Shown: one piece after another, positions 42,651 through 52,454 of the stretch
How the letters are laid out: every line of letters begins with the position of its first letter
Position numbering within the stretch: position 1 is the first letter of the stretch
Assembly: GCA_022601645.1 (NCBI GenBank)
Contig: JAJACH010000001.1
Span: 124,001 to 188,000, forward strand
From: Chlamydiia bacterium
GTDB taxonomy: Bacteria; Chlamydiota; Chlamydiia; Chlamydiales; Simkaniaceae
Length of the DNA: 64,000 nucleotides
Direction: 5' to 3'
Program-made: the position numbers and the translations under genes
Notes under the pieces: generated by a model
The model's database searches: none
What the model was told of the DNA's origin: nothing
What the model saw: only the letters and a program-made list of their open reading frames with translations

Positions 42651-45506
42651 CTACTCTGCGCAGCTGATGTAGGTGCCTTCGTTTTTAATCGTTTCGAGTA
42701 AGATCTCATTGTAGGAAAAGCTAAGCTCTGCGCTTTTGGTTCCCTCTAAGAGGAAAGCGATGCGTTTCCCATTACTTCTGTCAATAAAAGCATGAGCGTC
42801 TTTTTTAAACTGTTCGTAGGTGAGGTTTTTAAGAGCTTCGATTTGCTCTTCTTTCCAGCGGAAATTTGCGCCATGATCTACGAGGTAGGTGTAGAGTTCG
42901 GATGCTTTTTGCTCTAAGTTTGGCTGGGGCTCTGAGAGTTCTTCAATTTGGGCGTTTTTGAGCTGGTCAAAGCGTCCTTCTGAAACAGTTTCATCGATAT
43001 TTTTTAGAAAGTTTTCGATAAAGATTTCAAAGCGGACGAGGAGTTCTTCGGGTGTGTGGGAGGTTGATTGAGCCATGTAGATTTGCATGAGTTGTGAATC
43101 AGACTCGCTTGTGCGAGAGCCCACGACGTAGCCGACTTGTTGTTTCGTACGTAGTTCGTTGAAGAAGTCGGAGGCGATGGCGCTTCCTAGGACTTCTTGA
43201 GCGGCTTGTTTTTCAAAGGTGTGGAAGCCTTGACCGATGACTAAGAGGGCGGCGTTCCCTTGCATTTGGATGTTTTGTTTGACTTTGAAGGGGCCGCCTT
43301 TTGAGGGGAGTAGAAGAGAGCGGTTTGAAGCGTGCTCACGGACGGGGTAGGGGTCCTGGACGAGGGCTTTTGACAAAGAGCGCCACTGATGTTTTGCCTC
43401 AACTTTTGTCAGGTTTCCCGTAAAAAGACCTTTTAAGTAGACCTGGTCAAAGAGTTTTTCGTTAAAGGATAGAAAGTCCTCATAGGAGATGCTTTCAAGG
43501 GCTTCAATGGATTGCTCTGGTAGGTGGGAGTAGTTATTGAAAGTGTGGAGGGAGAGCATCAAAGCTTGTTGATAAGGCGGGTTAAAAAGGCGGTTATTGT
43601 AGCTTGCTAGAAGCTCTGTTTTTTGCATTTCGAATTGTTCTTTCGTCGGTGCTAAGCTTTTCATGAGTTTGGCGGTATCAAGAAGGATTTCTTCAGACTT
43701 GTTGCTAAAGCCGTTTAGCATGAGGACGAGGGAAAGTTTGTGTTTGATCACATTGGGAGAGCATCCACCTTGGCGCACTTGGTTAAAGAAAGGGGCGTTT
43801 AGGTATTTGATGGTGCGTGTGTAGAGATCACACATGGCTTGTGAACGAGCGGTAGTGTTGATTTGAGGGGAGTAGAGGCTTAAGTAGGTTGAGACCTCAG
43901 GGACTTCGTAGGTGCTTTCTGGAGAGTAGTAGGCGGTGCCGTCGGGACCATCAGCTAGAAGCATGAGTTGATCGTCGTAGACGGTTTTGAGATCGAAATT
44001 TTCTGGGATGTAGGGGTTAGGTGGTGCGAGGCCTATTTGTGGATGAGCTCCGATACTTTGTAGGTGGGAGATTTGAGACTCTTTCAATGGAACGCGAGCA
44101 AATTCTGCCCCTGTCCACTTTTCTGTTTGGTCGACTTTAACAGGTAACATCTCTTCTGGAGCAAAGACAAAGGTTAGGCTGTTTTCTGGGGTGAGAAGCT
44201 CGAGAGCTTCGCGTACTTTTGAAGGGGAGTAGCGGGAAATGAGGGCAGTTTTCTGAGGGTAGGTATCGAGTGGTTCGTTTAAAAGGCCTTCGACGTGTTT
44301 TGAAACGATGGCAAGTGCTTCGTTTCTTGTTTGGAACTTGTAACCCATATCAAAGAGGCGGTTTGTTTCCTCAAAGATGAAAGGGGGGATGCCTGTTGTT
44401 TTCAAACCGTTAATGGCTTGGTAGCATCTTTCTTGAACTAAGCTTAAGTTTTTCACTCCTTCGTTTGTGAGGTTAACGTCGAGTCCAAGAAGTAAGTGAT
44501 CCACTGAAAAATGTTCAAAAAAGAAGGATCCATTGACGATTAAGCCTTCGCGTTTGAGCTGCTCAAATAACGAGCGCTCTGATTCTCGGTTAAAGCTTTG
44601 AGCGATTAAAAGAGCGATGTGGTTGTCTTTATCATGCGCCATTTCTCTTGGGGCTTCCCAGAGGATAGAAAAGGATTTAAGATCTTTTAAGGGTTTGATG
44701 TAGACAGTTTGTCCCTTTGATTCTTTTGCAATTAACTCTCCAGTTTCTTCAGGAATCACACACTCTGAACGAATGGGGGAGAATTTTTCATCAACGAGAG
44801 CCTTTAGGTCTTCGAGGGGTTGATTGCTATAAAGCACTAGGTGGGCATTTTTTGCGCCGTAGTAGGTTTCAAACCACTCTCGAACAACCCCGTGGGGGAT
44901 TTTGCTGAGTGTTTCTTTATTTCCTGAACCAAATTTTGCATTTGGATGATTTGGATTGGCCACTTCTTTCAAAATTTGGAATTGGCGGCGGTTGTCATTT
45001 TCTAAGCGTAGTCGGTACTCTTGTTCAACGGCGTTGAGTTCACGGTCGATGCCACCTTGATTAAAAAGAGGGCAGATAAAAAAGGAAGAGAGTTGAGAGA
45101 TGCTTTCGTTAAAGGCGCTGTGGTTGATGTTGTAAAGGTAGACGGTATGATCAAGGGCTGTGTAGGCATTAGGGGTTCCGCCATTTTCCTGAACGAAGTT
45201 CATGAGTAGATCTTCTTCTGGGTAGGTTTCGCTTCCTAAAAAGAGAAGGTGCTCAAGAAAGTGGGCGGTACCTGCATGTTCACCGTCATGCCATGAGCCA
45301 ACTTTTTGGCAGTAGGCAACGGCTGATTGTTTAGCACCTGGATCAGAGATGATGTATACTTCTAGACCGTTGGCTAAACGGATTTTCCCCGTTTTTTGGC
45401 CTTGCAGAGATTTGGTGAGAATTTCCAAGGTGCTTTTATCGGGCACTTCTTCATATTTGGCAAAGAGGATAAGAGGGAGAGTGAGTAGAAGGGCTAAAAA
45501 TTTCAT
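42651..45506 (-). CDS. M16-family zinc metallopeptidase (insulysin/pitrilysin type)
   Basis: 951 residues with an N-terminal signal peptide (about 1-16). The inverted zinc motif HFLEH is at 82-86, and the distal glutamate lies in RELNAVEQEY. The four-domain layout (about 230 residues each) includes a distal R/Y pair region near the C-terminal third (FFNELRTKQQVGYVVGSRTSES). Expected in the periplasm, degrading peptides. It belongs to the ptr-plsB-rng order known in Chlamydia. Confidence 0.93.
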   Translation of the reverse strand: MKFLALLLTLPLILFAKYEEVPDKSTLEILTKSLQGQKTGKIRLANGLEVYIISDPGAKQSAVAYCQKVGSWHDGEHAGTAHFLEHLLFLGSETYPEEDLLMNFVQENGGTPNAYTALDHTVYLYNINHSAFNESISQLSSFFICPLFNQGGIDRELNAVEQEYRLRLENDNRRQFQILKEVANPNHPNAKFGSGNKETLSKIPHGVVREWFETYYGAKNAHLVLYSNQPLEDLKALVDEKFSPIRSECVIPEETGELIAKESKGQTVYIKPLKDLKSFSILWEAPREMAHDKDNHIALLIAQSFNRESERSLFEQLKREGLIVNGSFFFEHFSVDHLLLGLDVNLTNEGVKNLSLVQERCYQAINGLKTTGIPPFIFEETNRLFDMGYKFQTRNEALAIVSKHVEGLLNEPLDTYPQKTALISRYSPSKVREALELLTPENSLTFVFAPEEMLPVKVDQTEKWTGAEFARVPLKESQISHLQSIGAHPQIGLAPPNPYIPENFDLKTVYDDQLMLLADGPDGTAYYSPESTYEVPEVSTYLSLYSPQINTTARSQAMCDLYTRTIKYLNAPFFNQVRQGGCSPNVIKHKLSLVLMLNGFSNKSEEILLDTAKLMKSLAPTKEQFEMQKTELLASYNNRLFNPPYQQALMLSLHTFNNYSHLPEQSIEALESISYEDFLSFNEKLFDQVYLKGLFTGNLTKVEAKHQWRSLSKALVQDPYPVREHASNRSLLLPSKGGPFKVKQNIQMQGNAALLVIGQGFHTFEKQAAQEVLGSAIASDFFNELRTKQQVGYVVGSRTSESDSQLMQIYMAQSTSHTPEELLVRFEIFIENFLKNIDETVSEGRFDQLKNAQIEELSEPQPNLEQKASELYTYLVDHGANFRWKEEQIEALKNLTYEQFKKDAHAFIDRSNGKRIAFLLEGTKSAELSFSYNEILLETIKNEGTYISCAE

Positions 45507-46495
45507 AATTCACCTAATTTGTTGTAATCGTCTTTGACCTTTTGCCAAATGGCAGTGGCTCTAACTTGTCTTAATATTTTTTTATTTTCGGCGCTAAACG
45601 CTTCCATGTCGATTGCTGGCCCAAAGTCTAAATGGACAGGACCTGGTTTGGGCTGGCGTGCCTCTCCAAGCTCAATCTGGATGGTCTCAGGAGGTGGCAA
45701 GAGCTCAAACGTTTCTAAGGCAAGGGTGTGGAAATGGGTTGGTGTTTTGGCGCGTTTTGCCATTAAGTAAAACATCTCAACGCTGCTTGGGTCGAAAGGG
45801 TCAACCTCTACAGTTCCTGACTTGCCTTTTCGGTCTCTTCCGCCGCTTGGGGCGACATAAATGCAAATGCCACCTTTCGCAAGTTTTTGACTCATTTCAG
45901 ACATGGTTTTCTGATTGTGGAGTTGCTTATTTACTTTATCTTCGGGGGGATTGTCAATGTATTTCTTCGAGTAAATGCAGAAGAGATTACAGCCCATGCT
46001 AAAGGGAATAGCCATTGGATCGGTTACAACGCGATCGCCTGCCACAAAGATCATGTCTTCTGCTAAACGAGGGAATTGATGTTCGATCATGAGGCTAATT
46101 GCTTGAGGGTCTGCTTCGGTTTGGTGGTTTGCTAGTAAAATAACATTTTCGCCGCGCTTAAGTTTCTCTTCGATCTCCTTTAATACGATGCCACCTTTGA
46201 CTGTAGAGTGTTCCATATCGATTAAGGGGCGGACAAAATCGAGGCCAAATTGGTAGTAGTCAAAGGGGGCTCTAAGAGCCTTGTGATACAGTTCAAAGGG
46301 AAACGGATTTTTGATATTTTCTAAAACTAAGTCGACGAGATTGGTTAAAAGCTCGTCGTAAAAATCGACATTTTCCTCAATAACACACATGTACGAGTCG
46401 TGAAACATGCGTATTAAGTAGGTGTACTTCTCGCCTATAAGAGGTTCAACCTCCTCTAGACGAGTGTAGAATTTAGACTTCGAGTTTTTCGTCAT
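45503..46495 (-). CDS. plsB: Glycerol-3-phosphate acyltransferase, plastid (ATS1) type
   Basis: 330 residues. The H-x4-D acyltransferase motif NHQTEADP is at 123-130, and FVAGDRVVTDP and YVAPSGGRDRK (glycerol phosphate binding) follow. This soluble type is shared by chloroplasts and Chlamydiae and is unlike the membrane PlsB of E. coli. It acylates the sn-1 position in phospholipid synthesis. The chosen start overlaps the rng stop by 23 bases; its own stop overlaps the M16 gene by four. Confidence 0.93.
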   Translation of the reverse strand: MTKNSKSKFYTRLEEVEPLIGEKYTYLIRMFHDSYMCVIEENVDFYDELLTNLVDLVLENIKNPFPFELYHKALRAPFDYYQFGLDFVRPLIDMEHSTVKGGIVLKEIEEKLKRGENVILLANHQTEADPQAISLMIEHQFPRLAEDMIFVAGDRVVTDPMAIPFSMGCNLFCIYSKKYIDNPPEDKVNKQLHNQKTMSEMSQKLAKGGICIYVAPSGGRDRKGKSGTVEVDPFDPSSVEMFYLMAKRAKTPTHFHTLALETFELLPPPETIQIELGEARQPKPGPVHLDFGPAIDMEAFSAENKKILRQVRATAIWQKVKDDYNKLGEL

Positions 46496-48008
46496 TTTTC
46501 GCGCACATGAATTCAAAAGCGTTTAAATGAAGTTCGTCGTTTGAGGAAACTTTGACACTCGTTTTCCACTTACGAGCCACATCACTTAAGTAGTTTTTCT
46601 TACTATGATTGATAAAAGTTTCTAGTTCGGGATGCACAACGAGCTTTAAGGCTTTCTTTTTCTTGTGAGAGCCGAGTTTTCGGATGCCCCGTTCGATGTC
46701 GATCATCACACTTTCGTGATTTTTGATGTGGCCAATCCCAGTGCAGTAGGGGCAATGCGTGTAGAGCAGTTGATGCAATGACTCGCGTGCACGTTGACGT
46801 GTCATTTCAACGAGGCCAAAATCACTCATGCCTAAGACGGTGCATTTTGCAGAGTCTTCTCGCATCGCTTCTTTGAGTCTTGTTAAGACACGTCTTCCAT
46901 TTTTACGAGAGCGCATGTCGATAAAGTCACAAATGACAAGGCCGCCGATATTGCGCAGTTTGAGCTGGCGCGCGATCTCCTCAGCCGCTTCCATATTGAT
47001 GTGGACAAGCGATTCTTCAAGGGTTTTCGAAGAGTCGGTAACGCGCGATCGTCCTGAATTGACATCGATGGTTGTCATCGCTTCTGTCTTTTCAAAGAAG
47101 AGGTAACCGCCGCTTGGGAGCCAGATTTTGCGACGAAGCGCTTTATCGATCTCGACTTCGACGCAAAAGCGTTCGAACATTGGAATGGTGTCTCGATAGT
47201 ATTCGATTTTTAGCGGATGTTCGTCTTTGTATTTTTGATAGAGCTTGCGGCAACGTTGGAATGTTTTGTAGTCGTCGATGAGCATCCGGTCGTATTTCTT
47301 ATCGACAGCGCGAATAAGAGCTTTTTTGACGAGATCTGACTCGCGGTATAAGCAGATAGAGTCGTCGCTATCTTGGAAACCGGCCATGATGCCTTCCCAC
47401 GTTTGCAAGAGCTCGTTTGCTTCTTGGATAAGCATTTCTTTTGAAGCATTCATGCTTGCTGTGCGGCAGATGAGACCGACGTCTTGGGGCATCTCAAAGG
47501 CGCGAATAATTTTTTTAAGCTGCTCTCTAGCTCCTCGGTCTTGAATTTTTCTCGAAACGCCGCGGTGAGGGGTGTTTGGTAATAAAACTAAATAACGACC
47601 TGGTACGCTAATATTAGAAGTCAGTCTAGCACCCTTCGATCCGATCGGTTCTTTGACCACTTGAACAAGTACTGGCTGGTCGATCTTAAGAAGTTTGTCG
47701 ATATCTTCGATCCGTTTCTTGCGGGTCTTTGGCTTGACTTCACATTCGAAGTCCATATCAAACATTTCTTGGAATTTCTGGGTATTCTCGATGATATCCG
47801 AGATGTGGATAAAGCCGTTTTCCCCCTCATTGATGTTGATGAAGGCGGATTGGATGTTGTGGAGGATATTGGTGACTTTTCCACGGTAGATGTTGCCCGT
47901 TAAGGGGTTATGGCTCGCCCGCTCGATTTGTAGGTCGGCTAGCTGCCCTTGTTTCAGAAGAGCACATCTAATCTCTCCCGATTCGATATTCAAGAGTACT
48001 TCTTTCAT
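46473..48008 (-). CDS. rng: Ribonuclease G/E family
   Basis: 511 residues starting MKEVLLNIESGEIRCALL. An S1-like domain (about 35-125), then the RNase H-like and DNase I-like core with METAL ligands in TTIDVNSGR and CDFIDMRSRKN, and the zinc-link CPYCTGIGHIKN. It lacks the long degradosome-binding tail of RNase E. It processes rRNA and turns over mRNA. Confidence 0.94.
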   Translation of the reverse strand: MKEVLLNIESGEIRCALLKQGQLADLQIERASHNPLTGNIYRGKVTNILHNIQSAFININEGENGFIHISDIIENTQKFQEMFDMDFECEVKPKTRKKRIEDIDKLLKIDQPVLVQVVKEPIGSKGARLTSNISVPGRYLVLLPNTPHRGVSRKIQDRGAREQLKKIIRAFEMPQDVGLICRTASMNASKEMLIQEANELLQTWEGIMAGFQDSDDSICLYRESDLVKKALIRAVDKKYDRMLIDDYKTFQRCRKLYQKYKDEHPLKIEYYRDTIPMFERFCVEVEIDKALRRKIWLPSGGYLFFEKTEAMTTIDVNSGRSRVTDSSKTLEESLVHINMEAAEEIARQLKLRNIGGLVICDFIDMRSRKNGRRVLTRLKEAMREDSAKCTVLGMSDFGLVEMTRQRARESLHQLLYTHCPYCTGIGHIKNHESVMIDIERGIRKLGSHKKKKALKLVVHPELETFINHSKKNYLSDVARKWKTSVKVSSNDELHLNAFEFMCAKNDEKLEV

Positions 48009-48148
48009 AAGCGGATAGCATACACAAAATGGCCTCAAGTTTCCACAATATATATAAGAAAAATAGCAAGGGTATGAAAACGAGCGAGTTAAGAAATAGT
48101 AATAAATAATACACTATGCTATAATCTATTATTAACAAAGGGTGAAAA

Positions 48149-49906
48149 ATGGCAGCAGTAGATCAGTCAGGAAGCAACAGGGTTTTAACCGACTATAAAT
48201 CAGCGTTTTCAGGCAAAAAGCTTGTCAAATGGCAAGAAAATCTTAAAATTATTGGTATGGTGGCATTTGTTGCGCTTCTTGGTGCGGGAGTTGCTTACGC
48301 TGCTGTGCGCGGTGGAATGAGACTTGAGCAAATCGGTAGCGGATCTGCGGCCATTCAAGCAGCTCTTAGAACGGGCATGCCATTTGCACTGCCCTTTATA
48401 GGAGCTGGCGGTTTTGTTGTAGGGGCGTATTTTGCAACACGTATCATTAAAGTGCTTCACGAAAAGATTCACGGGCACAGTAAAGTTGAAGGGATAATGA
48501 ACGACTGGCGAGCAGAAGTTGTTGGGATTGCAGCTAGCAAAGTTGTGACAATTACCAACACACCTAGAACCGATGGTGATGCTTCTACTGATCGAAGAAT
48601 TAGAGCGATGGTAAAAATGCAAAAATCAACAATTATGAGAGCTGCGAAGGCGGTAGATGCTGCAACTGATCCAAAGAGTAAATTCACCAAGTATTTAGCG
48701 CTTCGAAAGGCGATTGCAAATGCCATTGCTGAAGCAAACAAACAGCCTGCCGCGTATAGCTTCAAGCGCTATTTAGATGACGTTTGTATGGCGGTTGTGG
48801 CTCCACAGTCTCATCAAGCAAGCACAAGAATGACACGCAAACTCCTTACTGAATATGAGATACCTTTTCCAAGCGATGAGGTACCTCATACTCCCGAGCA
48901 AGCCTTTGAAGCAATGCACTTGTTAACAGAGAGGATTGAAGCGGATAATTTACGAGGTGCTGCAGTTGTTGCAAACAAGCTTGGTCACTTACAGAAACTT
49001 TTCACTTCGGTGATGGGTCATGTCGATTGCTTAGGAACTTGGGGTTCGCTTGGGTTTAATAGTTATGCGCAGGGTAACTCTGAAAATGGTGGTCCTATGT
49101 TGACACTTGGAGGTCACCGTCTTCCAATCACGTTTGGAGCAGGGTTTTCTCCTGCAGATCCGCTTGGCCAGTGGCTTTATGAAAGAAAAGGGATGGCTTA
49201 CATGAATCTTCAGTCACATGGAGCTGGTGAAGGTGTGAGGGTCAGGGAAATGGAAAGACTTCCTAAGCATCTGCACTCAGAGTTACGCCATGGTGCGACA
49301 GAAATGGGGATTTGGAAAGTATTAGAGGCGCCATTTGCGACGGCAGAAGAATATGGAGCGGCTTTAAAAGCGCATGTTGGAGCAAATAGGGGAGTATTCC
49401 CCTCGACTGCAGAAGCGGCTGTTGATGTGATGGTAAAAATCATGAATGACGCGAACCTTTCAGATATGAACGAGCTTGAGAAAAAACAAGCGATGCAGAT
49501 CGGGATGATGGTCGTCAGCTCTCTTGATTTAGCAAAAGACCAACTTCAAAAGTCCCGAGATAGGGGAAGCTTTGGATATTTATATCGGATTGCTTGTAAG
49601 CAAACCTATGATCGCGCTGCAATGATTAACCAAGGTCTCTTTTTCCTTACAAAACTCGGTTCAGGCAATCGTAACTTCTCAGCCGATGAGATGGGAATGT
49701 TAGGTCAGATCCATGGGCGAACCATTGCTGGAGATCGTCGTATCATGTTTGATAATCGTTACGATCCTGGCATGAACTTCCTTCGCGTGTTACTTAAAAC
49801 AGATCAAGGTGCATTACAAAGGGTTTTCGGAGAAAGGTATGGTGCCTTAACAGCGTCAATTCCAACAACAGATGAAGAGTGGAAGCTTAGTGGTCGCCCA
49901 GTTTAG
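48149..49906 (+). CDS. Large Inc-like membrane protein, orphan
   Basis: 585 residues. Two hydrophobic segments near 32-50 (IIGMVAFVALLGAGVAYAAV) and 72-92 (MPFALPFIGAGGFVVGAYFA) form a hairpin close to the N-terminus, followed by a long soluble domain of about 480 residues. A TATAAT (48120-48125) lies upstream with a poor -35. It has no recognised family. It sits between rng and plsX, which are close neighbours in C. trachomatis, so it looks like a lineage-specific insertion. Confidence 0.72.
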   Translation: MAAVDQSGSNRVLTDYKSAFSGKKLVKWQENLKIIGMVAFVALLGAGVAYAAVRGGMRLEQIGSGSAAIQAALRTGMPFALPFIGAGGFVVGAYFATRIIKVLHEKIHGHSKVEGIMNDWRAEVVGIAASKVVTITNTPRTDGDASTDRRIRAMVKMQKSTIMRAAKAVDAATDPKSKFTKYLALRKAIANAIAEANKQPAAYSFKRYLDDVCMAVVAPQSHQASTRMTRKLLTEYEIPFPSDEVPHTPEQAFEAMHLLTERIEADNLRGAAVVANKLGHLQKLFTSVMGHVDCLGTWGSLGFNSYAQGNSENGGPMLTLGGHRLPITFGAGFSPADPLGQWLYERKGMAYMNLQSHGAGEGVRVREMERLPKHLHSELRHGATEMGIWKVLEAPFATAEEYGAALKAHVGANRGVFPSTAEAAVDVMVKIMNDANLSDMNELEKKQAMQIGMMVVSSLDLAKDQLQKSRDRGSFGYLYRIACKQTYDRAAMINQGLFFLTKLGSGNRNFSADEMGMLGQIHGRTIAGDRRIMFDNRYDPGMNFLRVLLKTDQGALQRVFGERYGALTASIPTTDEEWKLSGRPV

Positions 49907-50810
49907 AGGCCACCTGTGGTACAACCTGCGCATTCACGAGGTCCGCAGCCCAGATTGCCGCACGTTCAAGTGCGCTAAAAGGCGAGGATCCATGGACCTT
50001 CAAAACGAGTCCTTGAACTCCTAAAAGGATGGCTCCTGGATGGTCTTGGTAGTTTAGCTTAGCTTGGTCGGTCAGGGAGTGACCGAGTGTATCGGTTACA
50101 AATTCAACAACGCCTTCAGCAGTTTTTAAAAAGACATTGCCTGTAAAGCCGTCGGTGATCAGCACGTCACAGACTCCTTGGAAGACATCACGTCCTTCAA
50201 CATTTCCGATAAAATTGAGATGTTTTGCAGCGGTTAACATCTCATTGACGAGGCGAAATTCCTCGCGTCCTTTCATGGCCTCTTCGCCGATGTTTAAGAG
50301 GGCGACTTTTGGGTTTTTAATGCCTAAAACTTTTTGGAAGGCAACGCCCATTTCCGCAAATTTATAGAGTTGGTCAGCGCTTGATTGCACGTTTGCCCCA
50401 ACATCCAAGACGGCAACAGAGGTGTTTTTTGTTGGAATGAGGGCTAGTAAGCCAGGGCGTTTGATCCCTTTAAAGGTGGAAAGGCTCGATTTTGCAGCGG
50501 CAGTTAGGGCGCCGGTGTTGCCTCTTGTGACCAGCGCATCAATCGCTCCATCGCGGAGGAGCTTAACGCCAAGTGTTAGGGAGGCATTTTTCTTTTTGCG
50601 GACACTTGTTAATGGATGGTCATCCATGGAAATCAGTTCGTCAGCGGGCATGAAGTGAACGTCGCTATCCCGGATGGGATCGCTTAGAGCTAAGAGCGTT
50701 ACATCTGCCACACTTTTTAGGCTTGATGACAGGGGAAATGTTTCCCCCATACAATCAATGCCTATTCTAGGCTTCTGCAGTGGCTTCTGAGATGACACTG
50801 CGTCCTCCAT
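49887..50810 (-). CDS. plsX: Phosphate acyltransferase PlsX
   Basis: 307 residues. RIGIDCMGETFPL corresponds to the usual start DAMGGD, altered; TRGNTGALTAAAK, DVGANVQSSADQL and ITDGFTGNVFLKTAEG are clear PlsX blocks. It is somewhat shorter than usual (about 330). It makes acyl-phosphate from acyl-ACP for phospholipid synthesis. The start overlaps rpmF by 44 bases, as it has no better downstream ATG. Confidence 0.92.
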   Translation of the reverse strand: MEDAVSSQKPLQKPRIGIDCMGETFPLSSSLKSVADVTLLALSDPIRDSDVHFMPADELISMDDHPLTSVRKKKNASLTLGVKLLRDGAIDALVTRGNTGALTAAAKSSLSTFKGIKRPGLLALIPTKNTSVAVLDVGANVQSSADQLYKFAEMGVAFQKVLGIKNPKVALLNIGEEAMKGREEFRLVNEMLTAAKHLNFIGNVEGRDVFQGVCDVLITDGFTGNVFLKTAEGVVEFVTDTLGHSLTDQAKLNYQDHPGAILLGVQGLVLKVHGSSPFSALERAAIWAADLVNAQVVPQVASKLGDH

Positions 50811-50955
50811 AAAAACCGCAGCTGGTGCAGATGCGGTGAGGGAAGCGCTTAGAGCCGCAATTTTTGCAGCTTGTCAGTTGTAGTTGGGTGCGTCCTTGGT
50901 GGGCGCGCTTTTTCTTCTTTCTAGCGTTTGAAAGGCGGTTACGTGGTACGGCCAT
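50767..50955 (-). CDS. rpmF: 50S ribosomal protein L32
   Basis: 62 residues starting MAVPRNRLSNARKKKKRAHQ, the family N-terminus. The zinc ribbon is C-K-N-C...C-T-S-C. It stands between DUF177 and plsX, the widespread yceD-rpmF-plsX arrangement. Confidence 0.97.
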   Translation of the reverse strand: MAVPRNRLSNARKKKKRAHQGRTQLQLTSCKNCGSKRFPHRICTSCGFYGGRSVISEATAEA

Positions 50956-50962
50956 TTGCTTT

Positions 50963-51403
50963 TTAAGTCTCCTTATCAATTCCCGAAAAGGGATAGTATA
51001 CTTCTTCTTCTCTAACGTAGGGCTTTACTTTGTGTCTTTCTTTACACCCACTTTTGCATTCAACATAGTGGGGGACTTCAACGAGCAATGCTTCTCGAAG
51101 CACTGGCTCTAAATCAAAGATAGGGACCTTTAAATCCGCAATGGATTCGGTATGGTAAAAATTTTCTAAAAAGAGGGGTTGCTCTTGGTCGGCATTGCAA
51201 ATACTACAAGGCATTTGTACCTTGGTTGCAACGTTTAGGTGGATGACGAGGTGATCATTTGCGAGATAAACTTCACCTTTAACCTCTACGGGGCTAGGGA
51301 ACCTTAGTTCGCTCTCTTCGACTCCAATAAAACCTGGGGGCAACGACTCCAAAATCTTCTCAGTTTTTTCGCCACTAAGCCTATCAATATAAACTTTCAA
51401 CAC
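50963..51403 (-). CDS. DUF177 (YceD) protein
   Basis: 146 residues with the C-x2-C...C-x3-C pattern (MPCSICNADQ and ECKSGCKE) and the LNVATKVQMPCSICN block. It is implicated in 23S rRNA/ribosome assembly and always precedes rpmF. Gap to rpmF is seven bases. Confidence 0.9.
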   Translation of the reverse strand: MLKVYIDRLSGEKTEKILESLPPGFIGVEESELRFPSPVEVKGEVYLANDHLVIHLNVATKVQMPCSICNADQEQPLFLENFYHTESIADLKVPIFDLEPVLREALLVEVPHYVECKSGCKERHKVKPYVREEEVYYPFSGIDKET

Positions 51404-51413
51404 GGGAGAAATT

Positions 51414-52454
51414 TTACTCTATTTCAGCAAAATTGTAAAGGATTGCAGTATTTGCACTCTCCTCTGGAGAGGAAAGGGCGTCACCAATTTGAAGGAGGTC
51501 TTCAGGTTTCGGCAATCTTTTGAGCCCATCAAGCAGAAGAGCCTCGGTCATATTGGGACCATAGTACTCGGGAAAAAGCGTTTTTCCCGCGATAATATTC
51601 ACAATGCAGTAGTGAGATAGGTTAATTTTAAAAATTTTAGTCGCAATAAAAAGATCGAGAGGTTTGATAGCAAAATTACACACAGTTGGAATGAGATTAA
51701 GGGCAAGTTCTAAGCAAATCGTGCCTGAAGTTGCTAAGGCGCATTTTGTTTGCTCGATCAAGAATTCTCTATCGTGGTAGATCACAGCGCCTGGGGCGAG
51801 CTCTTTAATCAGGGATTCGAATTTTTTGTGGGCGCAGGAAACGGCTATTTCCATGCCTGTTTTTTTCGCAACGCGGTATTGCATTGGAAGGTTGCGCTTA
51901 ATCTCTGTCGTACGTGAGCCAGGAAAAATCGATAAAAAGTGGCCATTAGGAGGAGTCAGGCGTCTTTTTTTGGAAAGGGGATGGCCGACAAATTTTGCGT
52001 CGAGCTTTTTAAAGTATTTTGGCTCAAAGGGGAAAAGCGTTAAAAGACCATCGAGGTTTTTTTCCATCGTAGGGATGCGATTTTTTCGCCAAGCCCAGAC
52101 AGTGGGGCAAATGTATTGGATGATTTTTCCCTCAAAGCCGGCTTTTCGTAAACCCTTTGCCAGATGCAAATTGAATTCTGCATAATCAATCAAGACAACA
52201 ACTGGCGGATTTTTTTTCAAAATGCTCGCTTTCACCTGCCTGTATAAACGGTAGAGTCTGGGCAAGGCGCTTAAGATATCGGTAAATCCCATCACCTGGA
52301 ATTTTTCCATCTCAATGACGCACTCAACGTTTTCAAGCTCGCGCATTTTAGGGCCTGCAACAGCGCTGACTGATAAGTGAGGCATTGATTCAATAAGATC
52401 GTGGCCATGCAAGTCGCCGCTCATCTCGCCAGCAAACACGAAAAGATCACACAT
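51414..52454 (-). CDS. lpxB: Lipid-A-disaccharide synthase
   Basis: 346 residues: FAGEMSGDLHGHDLIE, MGFTDILSALPRLYRLYRQ, VVLIDYAEFNLHLAKGLRK, ICPTVWAWRKNRIP and ATSGTICLELAL are standard LpxB. It joins UDP-diacylglucosamine and lipid X for lipid A. It is adjacent to pcnB as in C. trachomatis but with an extra hydrolase gene between; its ATG overlaps the hydrolase stop by eight bases. Confidence 0.95.
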   Translation of the reverse strand: MCDLFVFAGEMSGDLHGHDLIESMPHLSVSAVAGPKMRELENVECVIEMEKFQVMGFTDILSALPRLYRLYRQVKASILKKNPPVVVLIDYAEFNLHLAKGLRKAGFEGKIIQYICPTVWAWRKNRIPTMEKNLDGLLTLFPFEPKYFKKLDAKFVGHPLSKKRRLTPPNGHFLSIFPGSRTTEIKRNLPMQYRVAKKTGMEIAVSCAHKKFESLIKELAPGAVIYHDREFLIEQTKCALATSGTICLELALNLIPTVCNFAIKPLDLFIATKIFKINLSHYCIVNIIAGKTLFPEYYGPNMTEALLLDGLKRLPKPEDLLQIGDALSSPEESANTAILYNFAEIE

